This document shows, piece after piece, positions 17,540 to 25,984 of a stretch of 64,000 nucleotides of DNA. Made by a program: the position numbers and the translations under genes. The first letter of the stretch is position 1. Each line of letters opens with the position of its first letter. Below the pieces are notes generated by a model. The model was not told the origin of the DNA and made no database searches. It saw nothing but the letters and a program-made list of their open reading frames with translations. Source of the DNA: Paenibacillus ginsengarvi (GTDB lineage Bacteria > Bacillota > Bacilli > Paenibacillales > NBRC-103111); assembly GCF_003626695.1 (NCBI RefSeq), contig NZ_RBAH01000006.1, positions 124,001 to 188,000 on the forward strand, in the 5' to 3' direction.

Positions 17540-18658
17540 CTAATCGATCAGCCGTTGTCCGCTATCCCGGTCGAAGAACAGCGCCTTGTGCATATCTACC
17601 GCGACAGAAATTTTCACTTCGTCGTTGTAGAAGTTGCGCGGGCTTGTGCGCACGACAACCAGATTTGGCGAACCAACGTCGAGGTGCAGGAAGCGGTCGG
17701 CTCCCATGAGTTCGTTGAATTTATGAATGCCGGTCATAACGGCGTTCGGGAAGGCGTCGAAAACGATTTGGTCGACGCTGATGTTTTCCGGACGGATACC
17801 AAGCGTCACGACTTTGTTGACCAGCCGTTTGGCGGTTAGCGCTTTCGCGAGGCCTTGCGGGATTTCAAGCGCGAATCGGTTCGTATGGAACTCCAATTTC
17901 CCGCCGTGTTCTTCCAGTCTGCCGTCGATGAAGTTCATCGGCGGAGCCCCGATAAAGCCGGCTACGAACGTATTGGCCGGATTGTTGTAGATTTCTTCCG
18001 GCGTAGCGACTTGCTGGATCAGGCCGCCCTTCATGACGACGATCCGGTTCGCCATCGTCATCGCTTCGGTCTGATCGTGGGTAACGTAAATCGTTGTAAC
18101 TTCGAGCTGCTTGTGCAGCCGGATAAGCTCGGAGCGCATCTGAACGCGGAGTTTAGCGTCAAGATTCGACAGCGGCTCGTCCATCAGGAACACTTGCGGA
18201 TTGCGCACGATGGCGCGGCCGAGCGCGACGCGCTGGCGTTGACCGCCGGACAACTGCTTCGGCTTGCGTTCGAGATACGCTTCGATCTCGAGAACGCGTG
18301 CTGCCCGCTTAACGGCGATGTCGATTTCATGCTTAGGCATTTTGCGCAGCCGCAAGCCGAAGGCGATGTTCTCGTATACCGACATGTTCGGGTACAGAGC
18401 GTAGTTCTGGAACACCATGGCGATATCGCGGTCTTTCGGAGGAAGATCGTTGACGAGCACGTTGTCGATGTAGATCTCGCCCTTGCTGATGTCTTCTAGG
18501 CCCGCAATCATGCGGAGCGTGGTCGATTTGCCGCAGCCGGACGGACCGACGAAGACGACGAACTCTTTGTCTTCGATCTCCAGATTGAAGTCATCTACAA
18601 CATTTTGCTTGCTGCTTCCGTACTGCTTGTAGACGTGATTGAACAAGATCCGGGACAT
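17540..18658 (-). CDS. Sugar ABC transporter ATP-binding protein (MsmX/UgpC type)
   Basis: A 372-residue ATPase with Walker A GPSGCGKSTTLRMIAG near 40, Q-loop VFQNYALYPNMSV near 82, signature LSGGQRQRVALGRA near 135, Walker B VFLMDEPLSNLDAK near 155, H-switch VTHDQ near 190, and a C-terminal regulatory OB-like region (about 240-372) as in MalK/UgpC/MsmX. It is the first gene of the operon and the only sugar-importer-type ATPase in the window. In Bacillus subtilis MsmX serves several sugar importers; the same sharing is likely here because the importers at 25985-29408 and the orphan binding proteins have no ATPase gene nearby. It acts on the inner face of the membrane. Confidence 0.94.
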   Translation of the reverse strand: MSRILFNHVYKQYGSSKQNVVDDFNLEIEDKEFVVFVGPSGCGKSTTLRMIAGLEDISKGEIYIDNVLVNDLPPKDRDIAMVFQNYALYPNMSVYENIAFGLRLRKMPKHEIDIAVKRAARVLEIEAYLERKPKQLSGGQRQRVALGRAIVRNPQVFLMDEPLSNLDAKLRVQMRSELIRLHKQLEVTTIYVTHDQTEAMTMANRIVVMKGGLIQQVATPEEIYNNPANTFVAGFIGAPPMNFIDGRLEEHGGKLEFHTNRFALEIPQGLAKALTAKRLVNKVVTLGIRPENISVDQIVFDAFPNAVMTGIHKFNELMGADRFLHLDVGSPNLVVVRTSPRNFYNDEVKISVAVDMHKALFFDRDSGQRLID

Positions 18659-19001
18659 GAGCCGATTACCCCCTCGATGGATAAAATGATGGTACTTTGT
18701 AACTGAACGGAAAGCGGTTACAAGGCAATATACTATATTATAAAAAATACGCTGTGAAATTGGTGTGAAGAAAACGACACAATTCGTGAGGAAACCGGCA
18801 ATAACGTGCTGAATCCTATGAATTCTGTGTAAATCCCCGTGTAATTCCCGGAAAACACTGCTGCGCCTCCGTTTTCCGTCATCCGGAAGGGCGGATTCGG
18901 CGGACGGGTGAAATTCATGTGAAGATTCCGGCTATTGTATACGCGGGGGAGTACAAGTTGTGTATGATAAAGGAAAAAACAGGTATTATGGAGGGACAAA
19001 G
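18659..19001. promoter_or_regulatory. Divergent control region of the sugar operon and the hydrolase gene
   Basis: This 343-base stretch has no gene. It is AT-rich next to the operon side. On the minus strand TATAAT (18737-18742) is a good -10 for the ATPase operon, but I see no clear -35 at 17 bases. TGTGAAA (18754-18760) and TGTGAAG (18764-18770) are close direct repeats upstream of it and might be a regulator site. On the plus strand TATGAT (18963-18968) could serve the hydrolase gene. No terminator was seen. Confidence 0.45.
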
Positions 19002-20057
19002 ATGCCGTACGAACAATATGAAGACAGCATCCGGCTCAGCAAGCACGCGAAAACGAAAGAAAGCCAGTTTTCGCCATATTGCGATCTAATCTACTACGAG
19101 TCGACTCGTACGCCGGGGGTCATGCTGGCCGCCCGCATCGTGAAACCTGCCAAGCCCTCTTATATTGTCGCTGGCACTCACGGCTGGCATATGAGCATCC
19201 CCAAGTTCCAGCATATGGAGCAGCCGGTAGAAGGAAACGACTATTTGCGGGTCGATGTCGATATGCGGGGACGCAGCTTCTCCGAAGGCGCTCCCGACTG
19301 CAACGGCTGGGAGCTGTACGACGTGATCGACGCGATCGAGTACGCTAAGAAAGCCTATGCGCAGTACATCCTCGATCCCGATATCGTCTACTTCGAAGCG
19401 GGAAGCGGGGGCGGCGGCAACGCGATGGCGATCGTGGGCAAGTTCCCCGACTATTTTGCCGCCTGCACCGCTCTATGCGGCATCTCCGATTACGCGCTCT
19501 GGTACGAGCATGACGACATCGGCGAATTCCGTGACGAGATGGACGTATGGATCGGACCGAGTCCGGATGCCGATCCGATGGCGTATCGTGCGCGCAGCGG
19601 GCTGGAGCTGCTGGGCAATTTGCAGACGCCGATCTATCTCGCCCACGGGGAAACGGATATCCGCGTGCCTTCCGTCCATTCGCGAAATTTCGTCCGCAAG
19701 GCGGCGGAGACGGGGAAGGGCGGGCTCGTTCGCTATTACGAACTACCCGGAGTTGGCACCCGCGATCATTGGGGGCTTGCGACGGAAGAGATGATGGAAC
19801 GGGTCAGACGCGAAAGCGAGAACAATAGGCTCGAGCACCGTGCGTGCGTGCGCATTCCCGAGAAAGGCGCTTTAACGGTCGGCGGTTATTTGTTTACGAA
19901 GCATTTTTCGATAGTAATCGATTCCTTAAATATTGTGGCTACTCTGAACTATGACTTGAACTCGGGTACGTTCGAGCTGGTTTGCGAGAAGCCGTGCAGC
20001 TATACGCTGACGGTCGGCGGGGAGTCGTTCGAGCGGACCGCGATAGTGCGTTCGTAA
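19002..20057 (+). CDS. Alpha/beta hydrolase, prolyl-oligopeptidase/esterase-like
   Basis: About 351 residues. An alpha/beta-hydrolase fold spans residues 1-270: AGTHGWHM (oxyanion side), VDVDMRGRSFSEG, a nucleophile elbow EAGSGGGGNAM, the acid in HGETDIRVPSVHS, and the candidate His in TRDHWG. The elbow reads A-G-S-G-G where the usual pattern is G-x-S-x-G. A beta-rich tail of about 80 residues follows. There is no signal peptide, so it is cytosolic. I choose the ATG at 19002, not the in-frame one at 18960, because GGAGGG (18990-18995) lies six bases upstream. It is divergent from the sugar operon and may deacylate imported oligosaccharides, as acetyl-xylan-esterase-like relatives do; this is inference. 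Confidence 0.78.
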   Translation: MPYEQYEDSIRLSKHAKTKESQFSPYCDLIYYESTRTPGVMLAARIVKPAKPSYIVAGTHGWHMSIPKFQHMEQPVEGNDYLRVDVDMRGRSFSEGAPDCNGWELYDVIDAIEYAKKAYAQYILDPDIVYFEAGSGGGGNAMAIVGKFPDYFAACTALCGISDYALWYEHDDIGEFRDEMDVWIGPSPDADPMAYRARSGLELLGNLQTPIYLAHGETDIRVPSVHSRNFVRKAAETGKGGLVRYYELPGVGTRDHWGLATEEMMERVRRESENNRLEHRACVRIPEKGALTVGGYLFTKHFSIVIDSLNIVATLNYDLNSGTFELVCEKPCSYTLTVGGESFERTAIVRS

Positions 20058-20109
20058 TGGTCGGTCGCGGCAGCGTTCAGACTTGAAGAGAAAAAGCAAA
20101 TCCTATTGG

Positions 20110-20146
20110 AAGATCCTACTCGTAACCGAGCAGGATCTTTTTTTTG
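20110..20146 (+). terminator. Terminator after the hydrolase gene
   Basis: AGATCCTACTCG (20111-20122) and CGAGCAGGATCT (20127-20138) form the stem with a TAAC loop and one bulge, followed by eight T. Confidence 0.9.
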
Positions 20147-20163
20147 TCTAAAATTCAAGGGCG

Positions 20164-20282
20164 TTGACAAATGCACCGACTCCAATTCATAATTGTGTAA
20201 ACCAGATACAAACCAATATTAAAAACGAGTTCAGAATTGGCGGAATTTAGTAATACTTTTTATATTGAATAATATCTGGTTT
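20164..20282 (+). promoter_or_regulatory. Promoter and candidate operators of the orphan binding-protein gene
   Basis: This is the informative part of the 331-base gap 20058-20388. TTGACA (20164-20169) and CATAAT (20188-20193), 18 bases apart, form a good vegetative promoter. AAACCAGATA lies at 20199-20208, right at the expected start of transcription, and its exact inverse TATCTGGTTT at 20273-20282. The same word ATCTGGTTTG recurs before the GntR-type regulator gene (21792-21801). I read these as operator half-sites for that regulator. The remaining bases to 20388 form the leader, ending in the ribosome site AAGGAGGGG. Confidence 0.6.
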
Positions 20283-20388
20283 GTTATGGTGAAGCTTGCA
20301 GGAAGGGGTGGAAGCTGTGAAGCGACGGGAACGGCATCAGGAAGGCGGATCAAACGGCAGCAGCTAACGACAAGGAGGGGACACCAGG

Positions 20389-21696
20389 ATGTCAGGGAAA
20401 TCGATCAAATGGATTGCGGCAGCAGTTGGGATGGCAGCATTGACCGCTTGCTCAAGCGGCGGCAAGTCGCCGGACAAGGGAGCGCAGGAAGCCGCGAAGC
20501 CGCCTGAGCCGTATATGATGAAGGTGTATGCGGCAGGGGTTCAGGAGGCGGAATTCAACTCGCGGTACCGCAGTGCGCTGGAAAGCAAATTTCCTTATAT
20601 TACGTTCCAGTTTATGGCGAATGGAAAAGGCGCCTCTATTCAAGAGCTTGTCGCCGCAGGCGAAGTTCCGGATCTGATTCGGACGGACACGCCGACGCTG
20701 AAGGCCGGCTATCTCGATTTAAAGCTCGGGTACGACATGCGGGATGTGGTCAAAGCGAACAAATACGATCTGAAGCGGTTTAATCCTTCCTTCATTCAGG
20801 AAATCCAGGATATGGCGCCGGACGGACAGCTGTACGGACTTCCTGTGCCGCCGTTTTTCCCGGTAGTTCTCTACTACAACAAAGACTTGTTCAATAAATT
20901 CGGCGTCGCCTATCCGAAAGACGGCATGTCGTATGACGAGGTCTACGAATTGGCTAAAAAGCTGAGCACGACCGACGGTGGAGTCACATACCGCGGGTTT
21001 AGCAGCGATCTTCGCAATACGATTCGCGACAACCAGCTTTCCCTGCCCATGCTTGACCCGGCAAAGGACGGGGTAGGGGAAATGGAGAAGTGGAAATCGA
21101 TTTTTAATAATCTGGTCCGCTTCTATCAAATTCCGAACAATACGATCGCCGACAACTCCGGTCTCGAATTGGGCGCGTTTGCCAAAGGGAATGTGGCGAT
21201 GCAGGTCGCTAGTCTAAGCATCTACAGCAATTTGCCGCCAGAGATAGATTGGGATGTCGTGTCCGTTCCGATGATGGCCGGAGCGCCGCAGAAGATGGGG
21301 CAGCGCGCCCCTGCGTACTGGTCGATTTCCGCAACAAGCAAACATAAGGAAGATGCTTTTAAGGTTATTATGGAAATGCTGTCGGACGAAAACCAGATGA
21401 AAGATTCGCGAAACGGATTTACGACGACGCTGGTGAATGAAGAAATCCGCAAAAACTTGGGGAAAGATCACGCGGTATTCAGCAAAAAACATATGGACGC
21501 CATCTACTTCTATGATGTTGCGCCTCCTGCGCCCAAGCGAAAGCCAGGTCTTGCCGATGTTCCCGGGCGTACGCAGGAAGCTGCCATGTTCGCCTCCTTT
21601 ATTGAGTACGCGCAGGGCAATTCGGATGTCAACACCGCGCTCCGCAAAGCGGAGGAAACGCTGCAGAAGGCGCTCGCGGAGGAGAAGAGCAAATAA
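20389..21696 (+). CDS. Sugar-type solute-binding lipoprotein (orphan)
   Basis: A 435-residue family-1 binding protein. The signal peptide ends in the lipobox LTAC (Cys about 21) followed by SSGGKSPDKG, so it should be lipid-anchored on the outer face of the membrane. Fold markers include YGLPVPPFFPVVLYYNKDLF near 145 and the hinge segment APAYWSISATSKHKEDAFKVI near 305. It resembles the binding protein at 34100-35446 (both have YNKD-FxKFGVxYPK). AAGGAGGGG precedes the ATG. No permease or ATPase gene adjoins it; the next gene is a regulator with a binding-protein-like domain. It may feed one of the nearby permease pairs or act as a sugar sensor. Confidence 0.9.
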   Translation: MSGKSIKWIAAAVGMAALTACSSGGKSPDKGAQEAAKPPEPYMMKVYAAGVQEAEFNSRYRSALESKFPYITFQFMANGKGASIQELVAAGEVPDLIRTDTPTLKAGYLDLKLGYDMRDVVKANKYDLKRFNPSFIQEIQDMAPDGQLYGLPVPPFFPVVLYYNKDLFNKFGVAYPKDGMSYDEVYELAKKLSTTDGGVTYRGFSSDLRNTIRDNQLSLPMLDPAKDGVGEMEKWKSIFNNLVRFYQIPNNTIADNSGLELGAFAKGNVAMQVASLSIYSNLPPEIDWDVVSVPMMAGAPQKMGQRAPAYWSISATSKHKEDAFKVIMEMLSDENQMKDSRNGFTTTLVNEEIRKNLGKDHAVFSKKHMDAIYFYDVAPPAPKRKPGLADVPGRTQEAAMFASFIEYAQGNSDVNTALRKAEETLQKALAEEKSK

Positions 21697-21737
21697 CCGG
21701 TTGCAAGGATGGTTTGTTTGGCCGGACGGTATCAACG

Positions 21738-21801
21738 TTGACAAGGAAACGAGGCTCCGATACTATATCGTTAGTTGAAAATCTGATTCGCATCTGGTTT
21801 G
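21738..21801 (+). promoter_or_regulatory. Promoter and candidate operator of the GntR-type regulator gene
   Basis: TTGACA (21738-21743) and TACTAT (21761-21766) are spaced by 17 bases. Just downstream lie ATCTGATT (21781-21788) and ATCTGGTTTG (21792-21801), a direct repeat with an 11-base period. The second word matches the two sites before the binding-protein gene, which suggests autoregulation. No terminator is visible between the two genes. Confidence 0.55.
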
Positions 21802-21850
21802 CGAGAGTTGGGGCAAGCCGTCCCATGATGCAGAATGGCGAGGATATACG

Positions 21851-23242
21851 ATGGACCCCAAACATAGCCGTGCAACGTTTCGTTCCCGTCTGGACGAACT
21901 CGTGTCTACACTGCGCGATGACATCCTATCCGGCAAACGACCGGCAGGAGAGTTTCTTCCGTCGGAGAAAAGGTTTGCCGAGCAGTACAATTTGAGCAAT
22001 CAATCGGTCCGCAAAGGGCTGGATATTTTAGCCGCTGAAAAATTGATCGAAAGAATTCCGCGTGTCGGCAATCGGGTACTCGGCCTTCCGGAGCACAACC
22101 GGGTAACCGTTAAGCTCGGGTATCATCTCTCGATTATGGCCGAAGCGAAGTTGGAACAGCTGCTCGCGCAATTCGAGCAGCAGCACCCTCATATCCGGGT
22201 CCAGCTCGTTCCGATGCCAGTAACGGATTTTCACGTTTTGCAGCCGTATATGGATAACGGGTTGGTGGACGTTATTACCTTGAGCCATAACAATTTTCGC
22301 GAGTTTGCGGACCGCGACCATCTGGAAACGTTGGAGCCGCTGCCGTCTAACGACGACACATATCCGTTTTTGGCAAAGCCGTTTATCGTTCGCAAGAAGC
22401 TGCTCGTTCAGCCGTTTCTGTTCTCGCCGGTTATTCTGACCTATAACCGGGATCATTTTCGGGAACAAAACATCCCGGAGCCGGACAGCAGCTGGACATG
22501 GCAAGATTTGTTCGCGGCCGCTGCCAAACTGACGATCCCGGACGAACGGATCGGTTTCTACTATCCGTTTCTGTCTCCGAATCGTTGGCCATTGCTGTTT
22601 TTGCAGCACGACAGCAAGTTTCGGCGCGATGGGGACGGGCGTGCCAGGCTGGACGACAGCGTTCTTGAAGCGTTCCGGTTCGGTAAGGAACTGCGGAAGC
22701 AGTTTCCGTTTTTGTCGATGACGAGCAGCTACGGGGAAACGGAGAAATTGTTTGTGCAAGGTAAAGTATCGATGGTGATTAACAGTTATTTCCACCTGAA
22801 CTTATTCCCGCAAGGGCAGCTTGACTACGATATTGCATCGGTGCCGCATTTCGGCGATCCGCGGACGCTGCTGCTTTGTGTCGGACTTGCCGTGAACCGG
22901 TACTCCCCGGTTAAGGAGGCTGCGCTGAGGCTCGTCCAATTTTTGAGCAGCCCGCAGACACAGCTTGCGATTCGGCAAAAAACGTTGTCGCTACCAAGCT
23001 CGCGGTCGGCTGCGGAATGGAATGGGGAGGATATGCGCGCCCGTCCGTCGCGGTTTACGCTGTTTCGCGAAATCATTCCTTCCTACCGGCTGTTTACCGA
23101 TCTGGACGTAACGGAGATGGAACTGAAAGCGATTGCCCACGAGGCCAAGCTGTTCTGGTTCGAGCTGCAAACCGAAGAGGAGCTGCGCGCGGCACTGGGG
23201 CGCCTGCTGTCCCGATCGGACATTCCTGCGATAGGCGAGTAG
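21851..23242 (+). CDS. GntR-type regulator fused to a solute-binding-protein-like sensor
   Basis: A 463-residue protein. Residues about 10-80 are a GntR winged helix (LDELVSTLRDDILSGKRPAGEFLPSEKRFAEQY, then SNQSVRKGLDIL and the wing ERIPRVGNRV). From about 85 on it follows the family-1 sugar-binding fold (TVKLGYHLSIMAEAKLEQLLAQFEQQHPHIRVQLV; PVILTYNRDHF; SSWTWQDLFAAAAKLT; TEKLFVQGKVSMVINSY). There is no signal peptide, so it is a cytosolic repressor or activator that senses a ligand with a borrowed binding-protein domain. It lies downstream of the orphan binding-protein gene and likely controls it through the ATCTGGTTT sites. The ligand is unknown. Confidence 0.85.
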   Translation: MDPKHSRATFRSRLDELVSTLRDDILSGKRPAGEFLPSEKRFAEQYNLSNQSVRKGLDILAAEKLIERIPRVGNRVLGLPEHNRVTVKLGYHLSIMAEAKLEQLLAQFEQQHPHIRVQLVPMPVTDFHVLQPYMDNGLVDVITLSHNNFREFADRDHLETLEPLPSNDDTYPFLAKPFIVRKKLLVQPFLFSPVILTYNRDHFREQNIPEPDSSWTWQDLFAAAAKLTIPDERIGFYYPFLSPNRWPLLFLQHDSKFRRDGDGRARLDDSVLEAFRFGKELRKQFPFLSMTSSYGETEKLFVQGKVSMVINSYFHLNLFPQGQLDYDIASVPHFGDPRTLLLCVGLAVNRYSPVKEAALRLVQFLSSPQTQLAIRQKTLSLPSSRSAAEWNGEDMRARPSRFTLFREIIPSYRLFTDLDVTEMELKAIAHEAKLFWFELQTEEELRAALGRLLSRSDIPAIGE

Positions 23243-23291
23243 AGCGGCGCTTTACTTGCTTGTCGCCAAACTCGATATGGAGGTAGGACTT

Positions 23292-25739
23292 ATGAAGAGA
23301 AAGAAGTGGATCTCCTTATGGTTGGCCCTTGCCTTGATGCTTTGTTCTTTTCCTGCCGCCGTTTTTGCAAGCGATATGGTGTTCGAGAATGCCGACTTTG
23401 AGAACGGCTTGACCGGATGGACGGACCGATTCGGCAGCGGAGGCATCATGTCCAGCGCGGAGTACCGTTATTCCGGCACGCGCAGCGTCAAGATTGCCGA
23501 CACAAGCACGACGAGCCAATATGGTCTGGAAAGCAACAAGCAACCCGCTACGGCGGGAACAACTTACCTTGTTTATGCAAAGGCTTACATTTTGAGTGGC
23601 AGCGCCAACTTGTACATTCGCTTCTGGGATAGCGCAGACCAGGTTATCGATTCTAAGTTCACCAGCAGTTCTACGCCGAACCAATGGCTCACCATGAAGA
23701 CAGTCATGAAGGCGCCTGCGAATACCGCTTATGTTACCGCGCTCCTTTATTCCAACAAAACGAACACCGGCACCGTATATTGGGACGATGCCGCCATTAC
23801 GAAGCAGTTTACGAATCTTGGCGCGCAGGTCATGGCTGCAGTGCCAAGCGGAGGGACATTTGGCATCGGCCCGAACCAGCATATGCTGTATTCTGCGATA
23901 AGCGGAGGAACGGGCTATGACGCGCGGATGGCCGCCATCGACACCGATACGGAAACGTTCGAGCTGATTGGCATGGGTGGAGCGGCCGGAGCCTGGTCGG
24001 CTGCCACGGCGACGAGCGGGGACGTCTTCTTTGGCTCCTACAACAACGGCGCACTGTTCCGGTATACGCCTGGCGGAACGAGTGTTACCAATCTGGGGAC
24101 TCCCGTCGCCGGGCTTAGCAATATTTTCGCGTTGACTTCGGGCCAAGGAGGCCAGGTATACGGAGGCGGCTTCGCCGACGCCAAAGCTTTCGTGTACGAT
24201 CCGACAACAGGTTCTTCTGAAATAACCCCGCCTATAGAGACGGCCGAGGACTATGTGCGCAGCATCGCCTATGACGCCGCCCGCAATGTTACCTACCTCG
24301 GCATCGGCGCCCATGCCAAGCTGATTCGTTACGACAACAGCACTGGCGCCCGAGAGAACATTTTGCCTACGGCCTATTCCTCTGAAGAATTTGTTTACAG
24401 TATGGACTATGTGGGCGGCAAGTTGTTCGCCCGGCTGTCGCCCAGCAGCAAGCTGCTCGTGCTGGATGTCCAGCAAAATGCTAGCGGGGCGGTGACGGTC
24501 ACGGAGGATGCGGTTATTGAAGGCGTCGGTTCGCTCTCGGTCTCGCCGGTACTGGGCGGCAAAGTATACTTCACAAAAGCAGGCGAGCTTTACGCGTACG
24601 ACCTTGCTGCCAAAACCAATGTTTCCACCGGCTTCTCGGCGGGAACACTCACGAGGATCGGGCTCGTGCAGCTCGCGGATCAAACGAACTATCCCGGAAT
24701 GTCCGTAGTTGGAGTAGGGCAATACCAGGGCAACACGCGGCTCATCAAATATAACCCGCAGACTGGAAGTAACAAGAAAACGATTCTCAGCGTGCCTGAG
24801 CTGCCGCAAAATCTGACCGTCATCGGGACAGGACCTGATGGCAATGTGTATTCGGCAGGTTTTCTCGGCGGTGGCCTCGGGATGTACAAGCCATTCCTCG
24901 GCGATGCGAATGATGAAGCTCCGGATACGATCTACCGGGGAATCGGTCAGGCTGAGAGTATCCAGAACCTGAACGGTAACATGTATATTGGCGTATATCC
25001 AAGCTCAAAGGTTTATCGCTACGATCCGAGCCAGCCTTACAGCAGCGGCGTCAACCCGGTACAGCTGTTCTCGCTTGATAACGACCATCAGGATCGGCCG
25101 GTAGCGATGGCGGCGGGAGGCCAATATTTGTTCGTCGGCACCGTTCCCGGCTACGGACATCTGGGGGGCGCGCTAACGATTTACGATACAGCGGGCGGCG
25201 GTGCGCCGGTCGTACTGCGCAACATCGTGCCGGATCAAAGCGTCACAGCTCTTACTTACAAGAATGGCAAAGTGTACGGCGGCAGCTCGGTCCGTCCCGG
25301 AAATGGCGCTGTGGCCACGCAAACGGAAGCTAAGCTGTTCGTGTACGATACGGCCAGCGCGACAACCGCCACAGTCAGCCTGCCGGTCAGCAATCTCACC
25401 GCGATCACCAAGCTGATCGTCGGCCCGGACGGCAACGTGTGGGGAATGGCGGAAGGGTATTTGTTCATCTATAGCGTCACTACCGACTCGTTTACCTACT
25501 TCGAGCAAAAATTCACAGACGTTTCTTATCCAGCCGGTGCATGGGAGGACGCTTCCTTGCTGCTGGCCAAAGACGGGAATGTTTACGGCACGATTCGCAA
25601 CAAATACTTGTTCAGAATCGATCCTGCAACCAAAGCCATAACCAGACTCGTCACCAATGGGGCTAACGGAATAGCGGAAGACGATTACGGGAATATATAT
25701 TACTATTATACCAGCCAGTTGAAGCGCTACGCGTTCTAG
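23292..25739 (+). CDS. Secreted CBM-like plus beta-propeller protein
   Basis: An exported protein of 815 residues. The signal peptide (1-25, ends SFPAAVFASDM) is followed by a CBM4/9-like jelly roll (about 26-165: ENADFENGLTGWTD; GTRSVKIADTSTT; GTVYWDDAAITKQF). After it come about 640 residues of repeated beta blades with a recurring x-YDPTTG / RYDNSTG / KYNPQTG pattern, as in propellers (often annotated as PQQ- or NHL-like). The ATG at 23292 is chosen over 23256 because ATGGAGGT lies just upstream and the signal peptide then begins MKRKKW. No catalytic motif is recognised. A role in binding or cleaving a polysaccharide outside the cell is inference. A terminator follows. Confidence 0.82.
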   Translation: MKRKKWISLWLALALMLCSFPAAVFASDMVFENADFENGLTGWTDRFGSGGIMSSAEYRYSGTRSVKIADTSTTSQYGLESNKQPATAGTTYLVYAKAYILSGSANLYIRFWDSADQVIDSKFTSSSTPNQWLTMKTVMKAPANTAYVTALLYSNKTNTGTVYWDDAAITKQFTNLGAQVMAAVPSGGTFGIGPNQHMLYSAISGGTGYDARMAAIDTDTETFELIGMGGAAGAWSAATATSGDVFFGSYNNGALFRYTPGGTSVTNLGTPVAGLSNIFALTSGQGGQVYGGGFADAKAFVYDPTTGSSEITPPIETAEDYVRSIAYDAARNVTYLGIGAHAKLIRYDNSTGARENILPTAYSSEEFVYSMDYVGGKLFARLSPSSKLLVLDVQQNASGAVTVTEDAVIEGVGSLSVSPVLGGKVYFTKAGELYAYDLAAKTNVSTGFSAGTLTRIGLVQLADQTNYPGMSVVGVGQYQGNTRLIKYNPQTGSNKKTILSVPELPQNLTVIGTGPDGNVYSAGFLGGGLGMYKPFLGDANDEAPDTIYRGIGQAESIQNLNGNMYIGVYPSSKVYRYDPSQPYSSGVNPVQLFSLDNDHQDRPVAMAAGGQYLFVGTVPGYGHLGGALTIYDTAGGGAPVVLRNIVPDQSVTALTYKNGKVYGGSSVRPGNGAVATQTEAKLFVYDTASATTATVSLPVSNLTAITKLIVGPDGNVWGMAEGYLFIYSVTTDSFTYFEQKFTDVSYPAGAWEDASLLLAKDGNVYGTIRNKYLFRIDPATKAITRLVTNGANGIAEDDYGNIYYYYTSQLKRYAF

Positions 25740-25789
25740 CGAAAGTGAAGCAGCGGAGGCCGCAAAGGCAGCAGGTCTGGAAGAAGTGA

Positions 25790-25853
25790 GAAAGGGGCGC
25801 TAACGGCGCCCCTTCAGACTGTCGGGAGAGCCTCGGCAGTCTATTTTGTTTAT
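25790..25853 (+). terminator. Terminator region after the propeller gene
   Basis: Two hairpins lie in tandem: AAGGGGCGC/GGCGCCCCTT with a TAAC loop (about 25792-25814) and GACTGTCG/CGGCAGTC (about 25817-25842) followed by TATTTTGTTT. Confidence 0.7.
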
Positions 25854-25984
25854 CGCGGCACCGCTTCAGCGTCCATGTTCGGCAACATGTCATTTTTCTG
25901 ATGGGAGAAGACATTATTTTTACAGAAAAGCGCTCGCCTTATTTGTTAAGATAGGTCACAGGTTCATTTAAGGAGGGTCACAAC

